DNA of 64,000 bases from Trebonia sp963771985 (GTDB taxonomy: Bacteria; Actinomycetota; Actinomycetes; Streptosporangiales; Streptosporangiaceae). The notes beneath the pieces are model-generated. The model was given only the letters and a program-made list of their open reading frames with translations, was not told the DNA's origin and did not search any database. The stretch covers positions 372,001-436,000 of the forward strand of contig CAVYVO010000028.1 of assembly GCA_963771985.1 (NCBI GenBank). The letters are read 5' to 3'. Below are positions 1 through 8,005 of this stretch, one piece after another. A program made the position numbers and the translations under genes. Position 1 is the first letter of the stretch, and the number at the start of each line of letters is the position of its first letter.

Positions 1-375
1 GCCCGCCCCGGGCCGATCACGCCGACTCTGAGCCTGGCAGGATGCTCGCTTACTCCAGTCTCCACCGGTACCGGACAGCCCCCCTTCGCTGACAACGCGG
101 TGACAAGAATAGCCACCCCGCCGGTAATCCGATTCCCGGAGTGTGGCATAACCACCCACTTGTCCCGTTGTCCCGTCCCGGCCGAAGCACTCCTCAGCGG
201 CCTCTTGAGAAACGGGAACCACACCAACCCGCCTGAAAGCTGCGAAATGACCGGTGAAACCATGATTACGAAAACTTTTTCCCCAATGAAAATAAATCAT
301 CCTATACGTACGAAAAAATTTCGTGATCATGTTAAAGCAGGCCGATGACGCGCTTGCCCGTGGGGCGGAAGCGGA
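1..375. other. Gene-free left edge, AT-rich stretch near 240-340
   Basis: No convincing gene is seen in these 375 bases. The first 230 bases are GC-rich; about 240-340 is clearly AT-rich for this genome and contains the short inverted repeat ACGAAA/TTTCGT around 309-324. It lies downstream of the DUF3180 gene and may hold the promoter of a gene beyond the left edge. An 82-codon open frame starting at 100 has no ribosome binding site or recognisable protein features. Confidence 0.4.
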
Positions 376-867
376 TCAGTGATCGAAGGGGGACGGGCGG
401 GGCGGGGCGGGCTCGTCGTCGCGGTCCTCGTTCGGGTTCTTCGGCACCCGGCAGCAGTACTCGAGGAACAGGGCGGCGGCGAGGAGCACGAGCGACGATC
501 CGAATGAGACGCTCGCCGTGATCAAATCGTTGCGCGGAGTAGTCGCGTTCAGCATTCCGGAGAGATAGACCATGAAGCCGGCGGCCACCCCGGCGAGCAG
601 CGCGCCCGCGTACGCGCTCGCCTTGGCAAGCGCCACCATCCGGGCGACGAATAGCGGCGGCGCGGGCTTGGTGCCAGTCCGGCCCACGATCCGAGCGCGC
701 AGGTCCCGGCCGATCCAGGCCTCGGCGCCCGCCGCGATCAGCAAGGCGGGCACACCAGTCCAGGTCAGCGGGGGCAGGTCGTTGTAGACGGCGGTGAGCA
801 GCGCCCAGGTCACCGCGCCGGCAAGGATGACAACCAGTAGCAGCGTCCGTGGCCGTGTCGGTTTCAT
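376..867 (-). CDS. DUF3180 family membrane protein
   Basis: This 163-residue protein has four hydrophobic segments (about residues 8-26, 38-48, 82-102 and 120-142) and a charged Pro/Asp-rich C-terminus ending PSPFDH. It resembles the DUF3180 family, which in actinomycetes sits directly downstream of folK; no biochemical function is established. Its ATG overlaps the folK stop as ATGA, so translation is probably coupled and it is the last gene of the folate run. The family call rests on topology and context. Confidence 0.75.
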   Translation of the reverse strand: MKPTRPRTLLLVVILAGAVTWALLTAVYNDLPPLTWTGVPALLIAAGAEAWIGRDLRARIVGRTGTKPAPPLFVARMVALAKASAYAGALLAGVAAGFMVYLSGMLNATTPRNDLITASVSFGSSLVLLAAALFLEYCCRVPKNPNEDRDDEPAPPRPSPFDH

Positions 868-1448
868 GCCGGCTCCGCAGGGGGTATGGGGGGCTGCGCA
901 AGCCCCCCATGCGGGGGGTCACCGGGGGGTCTTCCCCCGGGGGCAAACAGGAGCGACGCTGGCGAGCGGCGGATGCCGGAGCCGTCCACGCCGTCGAGCA
1001 GGATCGCGACGGGGCCGTGGCCGGGAAGTACCGCGTCCGGGTCAACGTCGTGCCAGGGAGCGAGCACGAACGCGCGCTCATGCGCGCGCGGATGCGGCAG
1101 CGTCAGCTCCGGGCCGGTGCTCTCCTCGCCGGCCACGCTGATGATGTCGATGTCGAGCGTGCGCGGTCCCCACCGCACCTCACGCACCCGGTCGAACGCG
1201 GCCTCGACCTCGTGCAGGCGGTCCAGCAGCGCGCGGGACGGGAGCGTAGTGCGCGCCAGCAGGACCGCGTTCAGGTAATCCGGCTGCGGCGGCCCTCCGA
1301 CGGGCACCGTTTCGTAAACCGGCGACACCGCCATAACCTGCACCTCCGGGACCCGGGCGATGGCATCCACACAGCCTTGCAGGATGTCTCGACTGTCTCC
1401 GAGGTTACTTCCCAGGGCGAGTACCACAGCCCTGGCCGTCGGCGTCAT
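864..1448 (-). CDS. folK: 2-amino-4-hydroxy-6-hydroxymethyldihydropteridine pyrophosphokinase
   Basis: FolK transfers pyrophosphate from ATP to 6-hydroxymethyl-7,8-dihydropterin, the step before dihydropteroate synthase. The product has the N-terminal VVLALGSNLGD motif, the YLNAVLLART strand, and the RWGPRTLDIDII and LPHPRAHERAFVLAPW signatures, so it is a complete HPPK of about 194 residues. The open frame extends upstream, but the ATG at 1448 overlaps the folP stop as ATGA and puts the first conserved strand at the normal distance. The last 30 or so residues (GGRPPGDPPHGG onward) are not part of the family fold; they are encoded by a copy of the G-run/C-run repeat at about 911-950 and a neighbouring inverted repeat. 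No folB lies between folP and folK. Confidence 0.95.
   Translation of the reverse strand: MTPTARAVVLALGSNLGDSRDILQGCVDAIARVPEVQVMAVSPVYETVPVGGPPQPDYLNAVLLARTTLPSRALLDRLHEVEAAFDRVREVRWGPRTLDIDIISVAGEESTGPELTLPHPRAHERAFVLAPWHDVDPDAVLPGHGPVAILLDGVDGSGIRRSPASLLFAPGGRPPGDPPHGGLAQPPIPPAEPA
911..950 (+). repeat. G-run/C-run palindromic repeat, copy 1 (inside folK)
   Basis: This GC-rich hairpin element has the layout seen at 16095-16186: a G run, a short spacer, a second G run, a four-base loop, a C run and an end similar to gggcaagcag (here gggcaaacag). The loop is TCTT rather than TCGT. It lies in the 3' end of folK and encodes part of its C-terminal tail. A second inverted repeat (GGGGGGCT / AGCCCCCC) lies just before it at 888-908. 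Confidence 0.6.
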
Positions 1449-2338
1449 GAGTGCGGCGCGGCGTCCGCCGCGGCGCGCCAGGCGGCGGCCACCCGCACGG
1501 CGTCCGCGTTGGCCGGCACCCGGTGCACGCGCACACACCAGGCGCCCGCCACGGCGACGAGCGCGGTCACCGCGACGGTGGCGTCGTCGGTCTCGGTGAA
1601 CGGCCGCGGGGTCCCGTCCGGGGCGGCGAGCAGCCTGCCGAGGTGCCGCTTGCGCGACGCGCCGACGAGCACCGGGAAATCACGCCCGCCGATGTGCGCC
1701 ACCTCCGGCAGCCTGGTCAGCAGCTCCCAGTTGTGAGCATCGGGCGCTTGCCAGCCGGGAAGCTTGCTGAAGCCGAGCCCAGGGTCGAGCACGATCATCG
1801 ACGGGTCAACCCCCTCGGCCACCACCGCGTCGACCCGCCGTGCCAGTTCGTCGTGCACTTCCCGGACCACGTCCTGGTAGACAGCGCGGGACTGCATGTC
1901 GTGGCTGTGCCCGCGCCAGTGCATGACCACGTAGGGGACGCCCGCCTTCGCCACCAGGCGGGGCATGTACGGATCGGCGAGACCGCCGCTCACGTCGTTG
2001 ACCAGGCTGACGCCCGCCTCCAGCGCCCATTCCGCCACCTGGGCGCGCATCGTGTCGACGCTTACCACCACTCCGGCCTTGACCAGCTCGGTGATGACCG
2101 GCTTGACCCGGCGCAGCTCCTCCTCCGCCGATACCCGCTGGGCTCCGGGCCGGGTCGACTCGCCGCCGACGTCGACGATGTCGGCGCCCTGGGTGACAAG
2201 CTCAAGTCCGTGCTCGATCGCGGCGATGGCGCCGTACCACTGTCCCCCGTCGGAGAACGAGTCGGGCGTCACGTTCACCACGCCCATGACCAGGCAGCGG
2301 TCCGCGACGGGCAAGCCGGGTGGCGAGGAGCCGATCAT
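1445..2338 (-). CDS. folP: Dihydropteroate synthase
   Basis: FolP condenses 6-hydroxymethyldihydropterin pyrophosphate with p-aminobenzoate to give dihydropteroate and is the sulfonamide target. The 297-residue product shows the two DHPS signatures, MGVVNVTPDSFSDGG near the N-terminus and DIVDVGGESTRPGA, followed by VSVDTMRAQVA, LVNDVSGG, LDPGLGFSK and the GASRKRHLG loop. The start at 2338 overlaps the upstream stop as ATGA; the open frame continues upstream only as a shadow of the MprF-like gene. It is translationally coupled to both neighbours. Full length for the family. Confidence 0.96.
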   Translation of the reverse strand: MIGSSPPGLPVADRCLVMGVVNVTPDSFSDGGQWYGAIAAIEHGLELVTQGADIVDVGGESTRPGAQRVSAEEELRRVKPVITELVKAGVVVSVDTMRAQVAEWALEAGVSLVNDVSGGLADPYMPRLVAKAGVPYVVMHWRGHSHDMQSRAVYQDVVREVHDELARRVDAVVAEGVDPSMIVLDPGLGFSKLPGWQAPDAHNWELLTRLPEVAHIGGRDFPVLVGASRKRHLGRLLAAPDGTPRPFTETDDATVAVTALVAVAGAWCVRVHRVPANADAVRVAAAWRAAADAAPHS

Positions 2339-4218
2339 GTGTCGGTTGTACCGTCGTTCTCCCGCGTGCCAGAGGAGATCCCCGCCGTCTGGACCGGAGA
2401 TCCGGGTATCGGCGACGAGGGGAACCGGCGGGGCTTGCCCAGCCCGAGCGCGCGCCCGATCCGCCTGGCGTACCGCCGTAGCTCGAGCCTTGGCCAGACC
2501 AGGAACGCCTCCGCCTCGAGCGCCGCCAGCGCGATACGCGGCGTGTCCCTGGTGCCGGGGTACACGAAGAACCGCGGCTCCCAGACCGGGCAGAACTTCG
2601 CGTTGAACTTGTACAGGGACTCGATCTGGAACCAGCGCGAGGCGAACAGCAGCAGCGAACGCCAGGCCCGCAGGACCGGGCCGGCGCCGATCCGCTCGCC
2701 GCGCTCGAGCGCCGCGCGGAACATCGCGAAGTTCAGCGAGATCCGCTTGATGCCCAGGCCAGGCGCGGCCTTGATGGCCTCCACGATCAGGAAGTCGTTG
2801 AGGCCGGGCTGCGCGGTGCGGTCGCGTCGCATGAGGTCGAGCGACAGCCCGTCGGTGCCCCAGGGCACGAAGTGCAGCACGGCGCGGAGCACTCCGTTCT
2901 CCTTGGCCGTCACCATGACGCAGTCGTCGTCGCCGATGGCGCCGAGGCGGCCCAGGGCCATAGAGAAGCCGCGCTCGGTATGGCTGCCGCGCCACGAATC
3001 CGAGACCTTGATGAGCCGTTCGAGTTCCGGGAGCGGAATGTCTCCTACCCGGCGGACTTCCGCGACGTACCCGTTCTTGGCCACCCGGTTCACCATCTGC
3101 CGCACGTTGCGCATCGCCCGGCCGGACAGGCTGAAGTCCGCGACGTTGACGATCGCCTCGTCACCAAGCTCAAGCGCGGTCAGGTCGCCCTCGCGGCACC
3201 ACACCTCGGCGCCGAGCTCGCTGCACCCCATGACCGCGGGCCGCCACGCGTGCTTCGCTGCGACGTCAAGGAACTCGGCGATGGCACCCGGCCATGCCTC
3301 CGGATCGCCGATCGGGTCGCCCGCGGCGAGCATCACGCCGGAGACGACGCGGTAGCATACGCAGGCCTTGCCCGAGGGAGACCACAGCACGCTCTTGTCG
3401 TTGCGCAGCGCGAAGTAGCCAAGCGAGTCCCGGTCGCCGTGCCGGGCCAGCAGCTCGCGGATCCTAGCCGCGTCGGCCGTGCCGAGGCGGGCCCGGGGCT
3501 GCGCCGGGCGCAGGAAGAGGTACACGGTGACGAAGAGCGTGAACAGGCCGAGCGCGCTGGTCAGCAGATGGTAGAAGTCAGACCGCCCCTCGGAGATCCA
3601 CTGCACCGGCCCGTAGATTCCCACGAGCTCGTCCACCACGTCCTGCACCCGGACCGCGATCGGGTAGTTGGCGGCCAGCCCGCCCATGGCGATATAGCCG
3701 AGCCCGATCGCCAGGTCCGCGGCGACGAGGGCGGCGAAGACGTGCAGCGCGTTCCACCGGGTCCGGGGGTCGCCGACCGCGTAGAAGTCCTCGTGGAAGT
3801 ACAGCAGCGTCGCCAGCAGGATGATCGCGACGGCGGCGGAGTAGAGGCGTGGCGTGTAAGGGGCCGGCGCGTGCATGAAGTGGATGACGATGTCGAACAC
3901 CAGCAGGGCGAGCACCGCCTGCCAGGCGCGCCGCTTCCGCCGCCGCAGCCCGTGGGCCAGCAGCAGCAGCATCAGGCCGATGATCACGTCGGCGCTTCGG
4001 GTGACGTTGGTGAGCGTGCCGGGCACGAACGTGAGGTGGTGCTGCAGCTTGGCGTGCCAGGCCGGCTTGAAGATGGCAAGCACGTCGGAAAGACCGATGA
4101 ACAGGGTCAGCAGCGCGGCGATCCCAGGAATCCAGGCCCGGCGCTTCCCGAGCTTGCCCGCAGCCGGACCGCCCTTGTCCTCGCGGTCGGGTCGATCAGC
4201 TGAGTTGCTCTCGCTCAT
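2335..4218 (-). CDS. MprF-like membrane protein with phosphatidylglycerol lysyltransferase (DUF2156) domain
   Basis: The N-terminal half (to about residue 250) has six to seven hydrophobic segments. The C-terminal half carries a GNAT-like DUF2156 domain of the LysX/MprF type, with CYRVVSGVMLAAGDPIGD, MNRVAKNGY-like basic helix, AVLHFVPWGTDGLSLDLMRRD and LNFAMFRA. MprF enzymes move an aminoacyl group from tRNA to phosphatidylglycerol and reduce envelope negative charge; the substrate here is not shown. ATG at 4218 is preferred because an AAGAGAT sequence precedes it, whereas an in-frame ATG at 4266 has no such site. The gene sits between folE and folP, which is unusual, and overlaps folP as ATGA. 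Confidence 0.8.
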   Translation of the reverse strand: MSESNSADRPDREDKGGPAAGKLGKRRAWIPGIAALLTLFIGLSDVLAIFKPAWHAKLQHHLTFVPGTLTNVTRSADVIIGLMLLLLAHGLRRRKRRAWQAVLALLVFDIVIHFMHAPAPYTPRLYSAAVAIILLATLLYFHEDFYAVGDPRTRWNALHVFAALVAADLAIGLGYIAMGGLAANYPIAVRVQDVVDELVGIYGPVQWISEGRSDFYHLLTSALGLFTLFVTVYLFLRPAQPRARLGTADAARIRELLARHGDRDSLGYFALRNDKSVLWSPSGKACVCYRVVSGVMLAAGDPIGDPEAWPGAIAEFLDVAAKHAWRPAVMGCSELGAEVWCREGDLTALELGDEAIVNVADFSLSGRAMRNVRQMVNRVAKNGYVAEVRRVGDIPLPELERLIKVSDSWRGSHTERGFSMALGRLGAIGDDDCVMVTAKENGVLRAVLHFVPWGTDGLSLDLMRRDRTAQPGLNDFLIVEAIKAAPGLGIKRISLNFAMFRAALERGERIGAGPVLRAWRSLLLFASRWFQIESLYKFNAKFCPVWEPRFFVYPGTRDTPRIALAALEAEAFLVWPRLELRRYARRIGRALGLGKPRRFPSSPIPGSPVQTAGISSGTRENDGTTDT

Positions 4219-4634
4219 CTCGAATCTCTTGTCAGGCCCCGGATCACGGAGCAGCAGCGCGCTCATGACGAGACCGCGGTGTGCTGCGTCCGTGAACTGC
4301 TGAAGATTTCCTTACCCCCGCGGCAACCTTCGCGGGAACCTCGTCGGGCGGCTGCCGCCGCCACCGTACGTCCCCTAGACACGGTACCTCCAACCGCCAG
4401 AGACCGGCCTATCGAAGTGGTTAAGACAAGCCGACCATTTAGTTAGACGTGCGCGAGACCGTTTTCGTTTAGGGAAATTCCGTCGATTTCCGCTACCCGC
4501 GCAAAAGAGCTTGAAACTGGCACATATCTCCGCGCCCACCCACCATGGATACGTACTCTAGGAGCGGCCGGTTCAGCGGCGGTTAAGCGCTGGTTGACTT
4601 GCGGGGGACGACCCCCGCACCCCCGAGGGTAGCG
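4219..4634. other. Spacer between folE and the MprF-like gene
   Basis: About 415 bases with no supported gene. It is less GC-rich around 4420-4540 and probably contains the promoter of the MprF-like gene on the minus strand, but I see no clear paired -35/-10 hexamers. A copy of the G-run/C-run repeat lies at its right end, just downstream of folE. Confidence 0.4.
4599..4632 (-). repeat. G-run/C-run palindromic repeat, copy 2 (downstream of folE)
   Basis: Read on the minus strand, this element has a G run, a short spacer, then GGGGGTCGTCCCCC and a gcaag end, matching the tandem copies at 16095-16186. It starts two bases after the folE stop, so it could act as a transcription terminator or attenuator. 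Orientation is inferred from the flanking bases. Confidence 0.6.
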
Positions 4635-5255
4635 TCAGCGGTGGCCGAACAGCAGGCTCATGGCCTCGGCACGGGTCCGGGTCTGGTCACGGAAGACGCC
4701 GCGCACGGCCGACGTGACGGTCTTGGCGCCCGGCTTGCGCACCCCGCGCATGGACATGCACAGGTGCTCGGCCTCTAGCACGACGATGACGCCCCTGGGC
4801 TCGAGGATCCGCATCAGCGCGTCCGCCACCTGGCAGGTCATCCGCTCCTGCACCTGCGGGCGCCTGGCGTAGACGTCGACCACCCGCGCGAGCTTGGACA
4901 GCCCGGTGATCTCGCCCTTCACGTTCGGGATGTAGCCGATATGCGCCTTGCCGAAGAACGGGATCAGGTGGTGCTCGCACATGCTGTACATCTCGATGTC
5001 CCGCACCAGCACGATCTCGTCGTGCTCGGCGTCGAAGACGGTGGTGAGCACGTCCTCGGGCCGCTGGCGCAGGCCGGCGAACTGCTCGGCGTACATGCGG
5101 GCGACACGAGCCGGGGTGTCGGCCAGGCCGTCCCGATCCGGGTCCTCGCCGATGGCGAGCAGTATCTCGCGGACGGCTTTCTGGATCCGCTCCTGGTCTA
5201 CCGGCAGGTCGGCCTCCGGCCGTTCGCTTGTCGCCGCGTCCTCAGTCGTTGCCAT
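4635..5255 (-). CDS. folE: GTP cyclohydrolase I (type IA)
   Basis: FolE converts GTP to 7,8-dihydroneopterin triphosphate, the first step of folate synthesis. The 206-residue product shows the zinc and substrate motifs of type IA enzymes: SMCEHHLIPFFGKAHIGYIP (zinc Cys and His), GLSKLARVVDVYARRPQVQE and EAEHLCMSMRGVRKPGA (second zinc Cys). The ATG at 5255 overlaps the end of ftsH by 14 bases, so expression is tied to ftsH. Length and motifs are normal. Confidence 0.97.
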   Translation of the reverse strand: MATTEDAATSERPEADLPVDQERIQKAVREILLAIGEDPDRDGLADTPARVARMYAEQFAGLRQRPEDVLTTVFDAEHDEIVLVRDIEMYSMCEHHLIPFFGKAHIGYIPNVKGEITGLSKLARVVDVYARRPQVQERMTCQVADALMRILEPRGVIVVLEAEHLCMSMRGVRKPGAKTVTSAVRGVFRDQTRTRAEAMSLLFGHR

Positions 5256-7263
5256 CGCCTGCCAACGTACCGTTGTCGAGCCCGAACCCGAGCGCCTGCC
5301 CGTTGGCCGGCAGCGAGCCGTCGCCGCCGAGCCCGGAACCGGAACTTGCCGCCAGCGCGAGCTCCTTCGGCGACAGCACCGGCGGACGGTCAGACGGCAG
5401 CCGCTTGCCGTACCCGGTGTAGGTGCCGCGGGCCGGGCGCTTCTGCACGGACGCGAAGACCTCGAGGACCTCTTTACGTGCTACGGTCTCCTTGTCGAGC
5501 AGCCGGAGCACCAGGTTGTCGAGCACGTCGCGGTACTCCACCAGTACTTCCCACGCCTCGTCGTGCGCGGCCTCGATCATCCGCTTGATCTCCTCGTCGA
5601 TCGCGGACGCGATCTCCTCGGAGTAGTCCCTGCTGTGCGACCTATCCATGCCGAGGAACGGCTCCGCGTCACCGCTGCCGAACTTCCGCGCGCCAAGCCG
5701 CTCGCTCATGCCGTACTCGGTGACCATGGCGCGCGCGATCTGGGTGGCCTTGTCGATGTCGTTGGCCGCGCCGCTGGTCGGCTCGTGGAAAATCAGCTCC
5801 TCGGCCGTACGGCCGCCGAGCAGCATAGCCAGCTGGTCCTGCATCTCGGCGCGGGTGGTAAGGAACTTGTCCTCCGTCGGCAGCGCCTGTGTGTAGCCGA
5901 GCGCCCGGCCGCGGGGAATGATCGTGACCTTGTGCACCGGGTCGGCGTGCGCCATCGCGTGCCCCACGAGGGCGTGCCCCCCCTCGTGGTAGGCGATCAG
6001 CTTCCGCTCCGACTCCGACAGCAGCACGCTCTTGCGCTCCGGCCCGGCCATCACGCGGTCGATGGCCTCCTCGAGCGACGCCATCGAGATCTGCTTGCCG
6101 TTGTTCCGCGCGGTCAGCAGCGCCGCCTCGTTGATCACGTTGGCCAGGTCCGCGCCGGTGAAGCCGGGGGTCCGCCGCGCGATGATGTCGAGGTCGGCGT
6201 CCGATGCGATCGGCTTGCCGCGGGCGTGCACCTTCAGGATGCCCTTGCGGCCCGTGAGGTCCGGCTGCGCTACGACGATCTGCCGGTCGAAGCGGCCCGG
6301 GCGCAGCAGCGCCGGGTCCAGGATGTCCGGGCGGTTGGTGGCGGCGATCACGATCACGCCGCCCTTGGTGTCAAAGCCGTCGAGCTCGACCAGCATCTGG
6401 TTCAGCGTCTGCTCGCGCTCGTCGTGCCCGCCGCCGAGGCCCGCGCCGCGGTGCCGTCCGACCGCGTCGATCTCGTCCACGAACACGATCGCCGGAGCGT
6501 TCGCCTTGGCCTGCTCGAACAGGTCGCGCACCCGGGAGGCGCCGACACCGACGAACATCTCCACGAAGTCCGAGCCGGAGATCGAGTAGAACGGCACGCC
6601 GGCCTCGCCGGCCACCGCGCGGGCGAGGAGCGTCTTGCCCGTGCCGGGCGGCCCGTACAGCAGCACGCCTTTGGGGATCTTGGCGCCGATGGCCTGGAAC
6701 TTCGCCGGGTTCTGCAGGAACTCCTTGATCTCCTGCAGCTCCTCGATCGCCTCGTCGGCCCCGGCCACGTCGGCGAAGGTGGTCTTCGGCGTGTCCTTCG
6801 TGATCAGCTTGGCGCGCGACTTGCCGAAATTCATCACCCGCGAGCCGCCGCCCTGCATCTGGGTCAGCAGGAAGAAGAAGAACAGCGCGATGATCAGGTA
6901 CGGGATGAACGTCTCGAGCAGGCTGAGCAGCGCGCTCGACTTGGGGATCTGCACGTCGTAGCCGGCCGGCAGCTTGCCCGCGTCGAACTGCTGCTGCAGC
7001 AGCTGCTGCAGCTGAACGCCCTGGCCCTCGATGAAGTCGGCCTCGTACTGCTGGCCGCCCTTCGTGGTGATCTGGATCGTCTGGTTCTTGTCAGTCAGCA
7101 CAGCGGACTTCACGTCGCCCTGCTGAATCAGCTGCACTACCTGCGAGGTGTCTTTCTGCTGGTAGGTGCTGCCCGAGTTCGCCCAGCCAAGCGTGATCGT
7201 GATGACCAGCACCGCAAGCAGCACCAGCAGTAGCGGTCCGCGGAAATAACGCTTCAATTCCAT
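5242..7263 (-). CDS. ftsH: ATP-dependent zinc metalloprotease FtsH
   Basis: FtsH is a membrane-anchored AAA+ protease that degrades unassembled membrane proteins and short-lived regulators. Two membrane segments (about residues 10-27 and 113-135) flank an extracytoplasmic domain. The AAA+ module has Walker A GPPGTGKT (204-211), Walker B IVFVDEID and the second region of homology ending RPGRFDR. The zinc site is HEGGH (426-430), with a later acidic ligand near ATQIARAMVTEYGMS. The C-terminal 80 residues are low-complexity and variable. At 673 residues it is full length. Neighbours hpt and tilS upstream and folE downstream match the standard actinomycete order. Confidence 0.98.
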   Translation of the reverse strand: MELKRYFRGPLLLVLLAVLVITITLGWANSGSTYQQKDTSQVVQLIQQGDVKSAVLTDKNQTIQITTKGGQQYEADFIEGQGVQLQQLLQQQFDAGKLPAGYDVQIPKSSALLSLLETFIPYLIIALFFFFLLTQMQGGGSRVMNFGKSRAKLITKDTPKTTFADVAGADEAIEELQEIKEFLQNPAKFQAIGAKIPKGVLLYGPPGTGKTLLARAVAGEAGVPFYSISGSDFVEMFVGVGASRVRDLFEQAKANAPAIVFVDEIDAVGRHRGAGLGGGHDEREQTLNQMLVELDGFDTKGGVIVIAATNRPDILDPALLRPGRFDRQIVVAQPDLTGRKGILKVHARGKPIASDADLDIIARRTPGFTGADLANVINEAALLTARNNGKQISMASLEEAIDRVMAGPERKSVLLSESERKLIAYHEGGHALVGHAMAHADPVHKVTIIPRGRALGYTQALPTEDKFLTTRAEMQDQLAMLLGGRTAEELIFHEPTSGAANDIDKATQIARAMVTEYGMSERLGARKFGSGDAEPFLGMDRSHSRDYSEEIASAIDEEIKRMIEAAHDEAWEVLVEYRDVLDNLVLRLLDKETVARKEVLEVFASVQKRPARGTYTGYGKRLPSDRPPVLSPKELALAASSGSGLGGDGSLPANGQALGFGLDNGTLAGDGND

Positions 7264-7418
7264 TGCGAGCGACCCCCTCGGCCCGGGGCCGTTCCCTCCT
7301 GACCAGCCTCACGTCCCGCCGACCACCGGCGGCACTGCCATGCCTGCTCCGCACCGGCGGCCAGCTGCGCCGGCCGCGCACAACGCAAACTTAAGGAATA
7401 CCTGACGGTACATCAACG

Positions 7419-7991
7419 CTACCCGGCGCGAGATGTGTTCCCCCCGTACACGTCGGCCGCGAGCGTGCCGATGAACGGGAGGTTGCGGTAGCGCTCCGCG
7501 TAGTCGAGGCCGTACCCCACCACGAACTCATCTGGGACGTCGAATCCGGTGTAGGCGACCTCCACCTCCATTTGCGCGGACGACGGTTTGCGCAGCATCG
7601 CGCACACCGCCACCGACGCGGGATCACGCGACCGCAGGTTGCCGACCAGCCAGGATAGCGTCAGCCCGGAGTCGATGATGTCCTCGACGATCAGCACGTG
7701 ACGGCCGCTGATGTCGGTGTCGAGGTCTTTCAGGATGCGCACTACGCCGGACGACTTGGTGCCAGAACCGTACGAGGAAACCGCCATCCAGTCCATCTCC
7801 ACCGGCAGGTGCATGGCGCGGGCGAGGTCCGCCATCACCATGACCGCCCCCTTCAGCACCCCCACCAGCAAAAGTTCGCGGCCGGCGTAATCAGCGTCGA
7901 TCCGCGCCGCTAGCTCCGCGGTCCGCTTGCTGAGCTGTTCGGACGTGATGAGCACCTCTTTCAGCGCCGGCCCCATGTCCGCAGCGTCCAA
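7419..7991 (-). CDS. hpt: Hypoxanthine phosphoribosyltransferase
   Basis: This purine-salvage enzyme makes IMP (and usually GMP) from free base and PRPP. The PRPP-binding motif VLIVEDIIDSGLTL and the flexible-loop region SSYGSGTKSSG are present, with DFVVGYGLDY-type purine-pocket sequence (here EFVVGYGLDYAERYRNL) near the C-terminus. At 190 residues it is normal length. The start is taken as TTG at 7991 because GGGAGGG lies five bases upstream; the ATG at 7976 is about 20 bases away. It follows tilS by 14 bases, the usual tilS-hpt-ftsH order. Confidence 0.95.
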   Translation of the reverse strand: MDAADMGPALKEVLITSEQLSKRTAELAARIDADYAGRELLLVGVLKGAVMVMADLARAMHLPVEMDWMAVSSYGSGTKSSGVVRILKDLDTDISGRHVLIVEDIIDSGLTLSWLVGNLRSRDPASVAVCAMLRKPSSAQMEVEVAYTGFDVPDEFVVGYGLDYAERYRNLPFIGTLAADVYGGNTSRAG

Positions 7992-8005
7992 TGCACCCTC
8001 CCATT

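Noticed and set aside
100..348. 82-codon plus-strand open frame at the left edge
   Set aside because: No ribosome binding site, no recognisable motifs, and it runs through both GC-rich and AT-rich non-coding-like sequence.
4948..7233. 761-codon plus-strand frame opposite ftsH
   Set aside because: Composition (Arg/His/Leu/Val-rich, no domains) is that of an antisense shadow in a high-GC genome; ftsH motifs on the minus strand are unmistakable.
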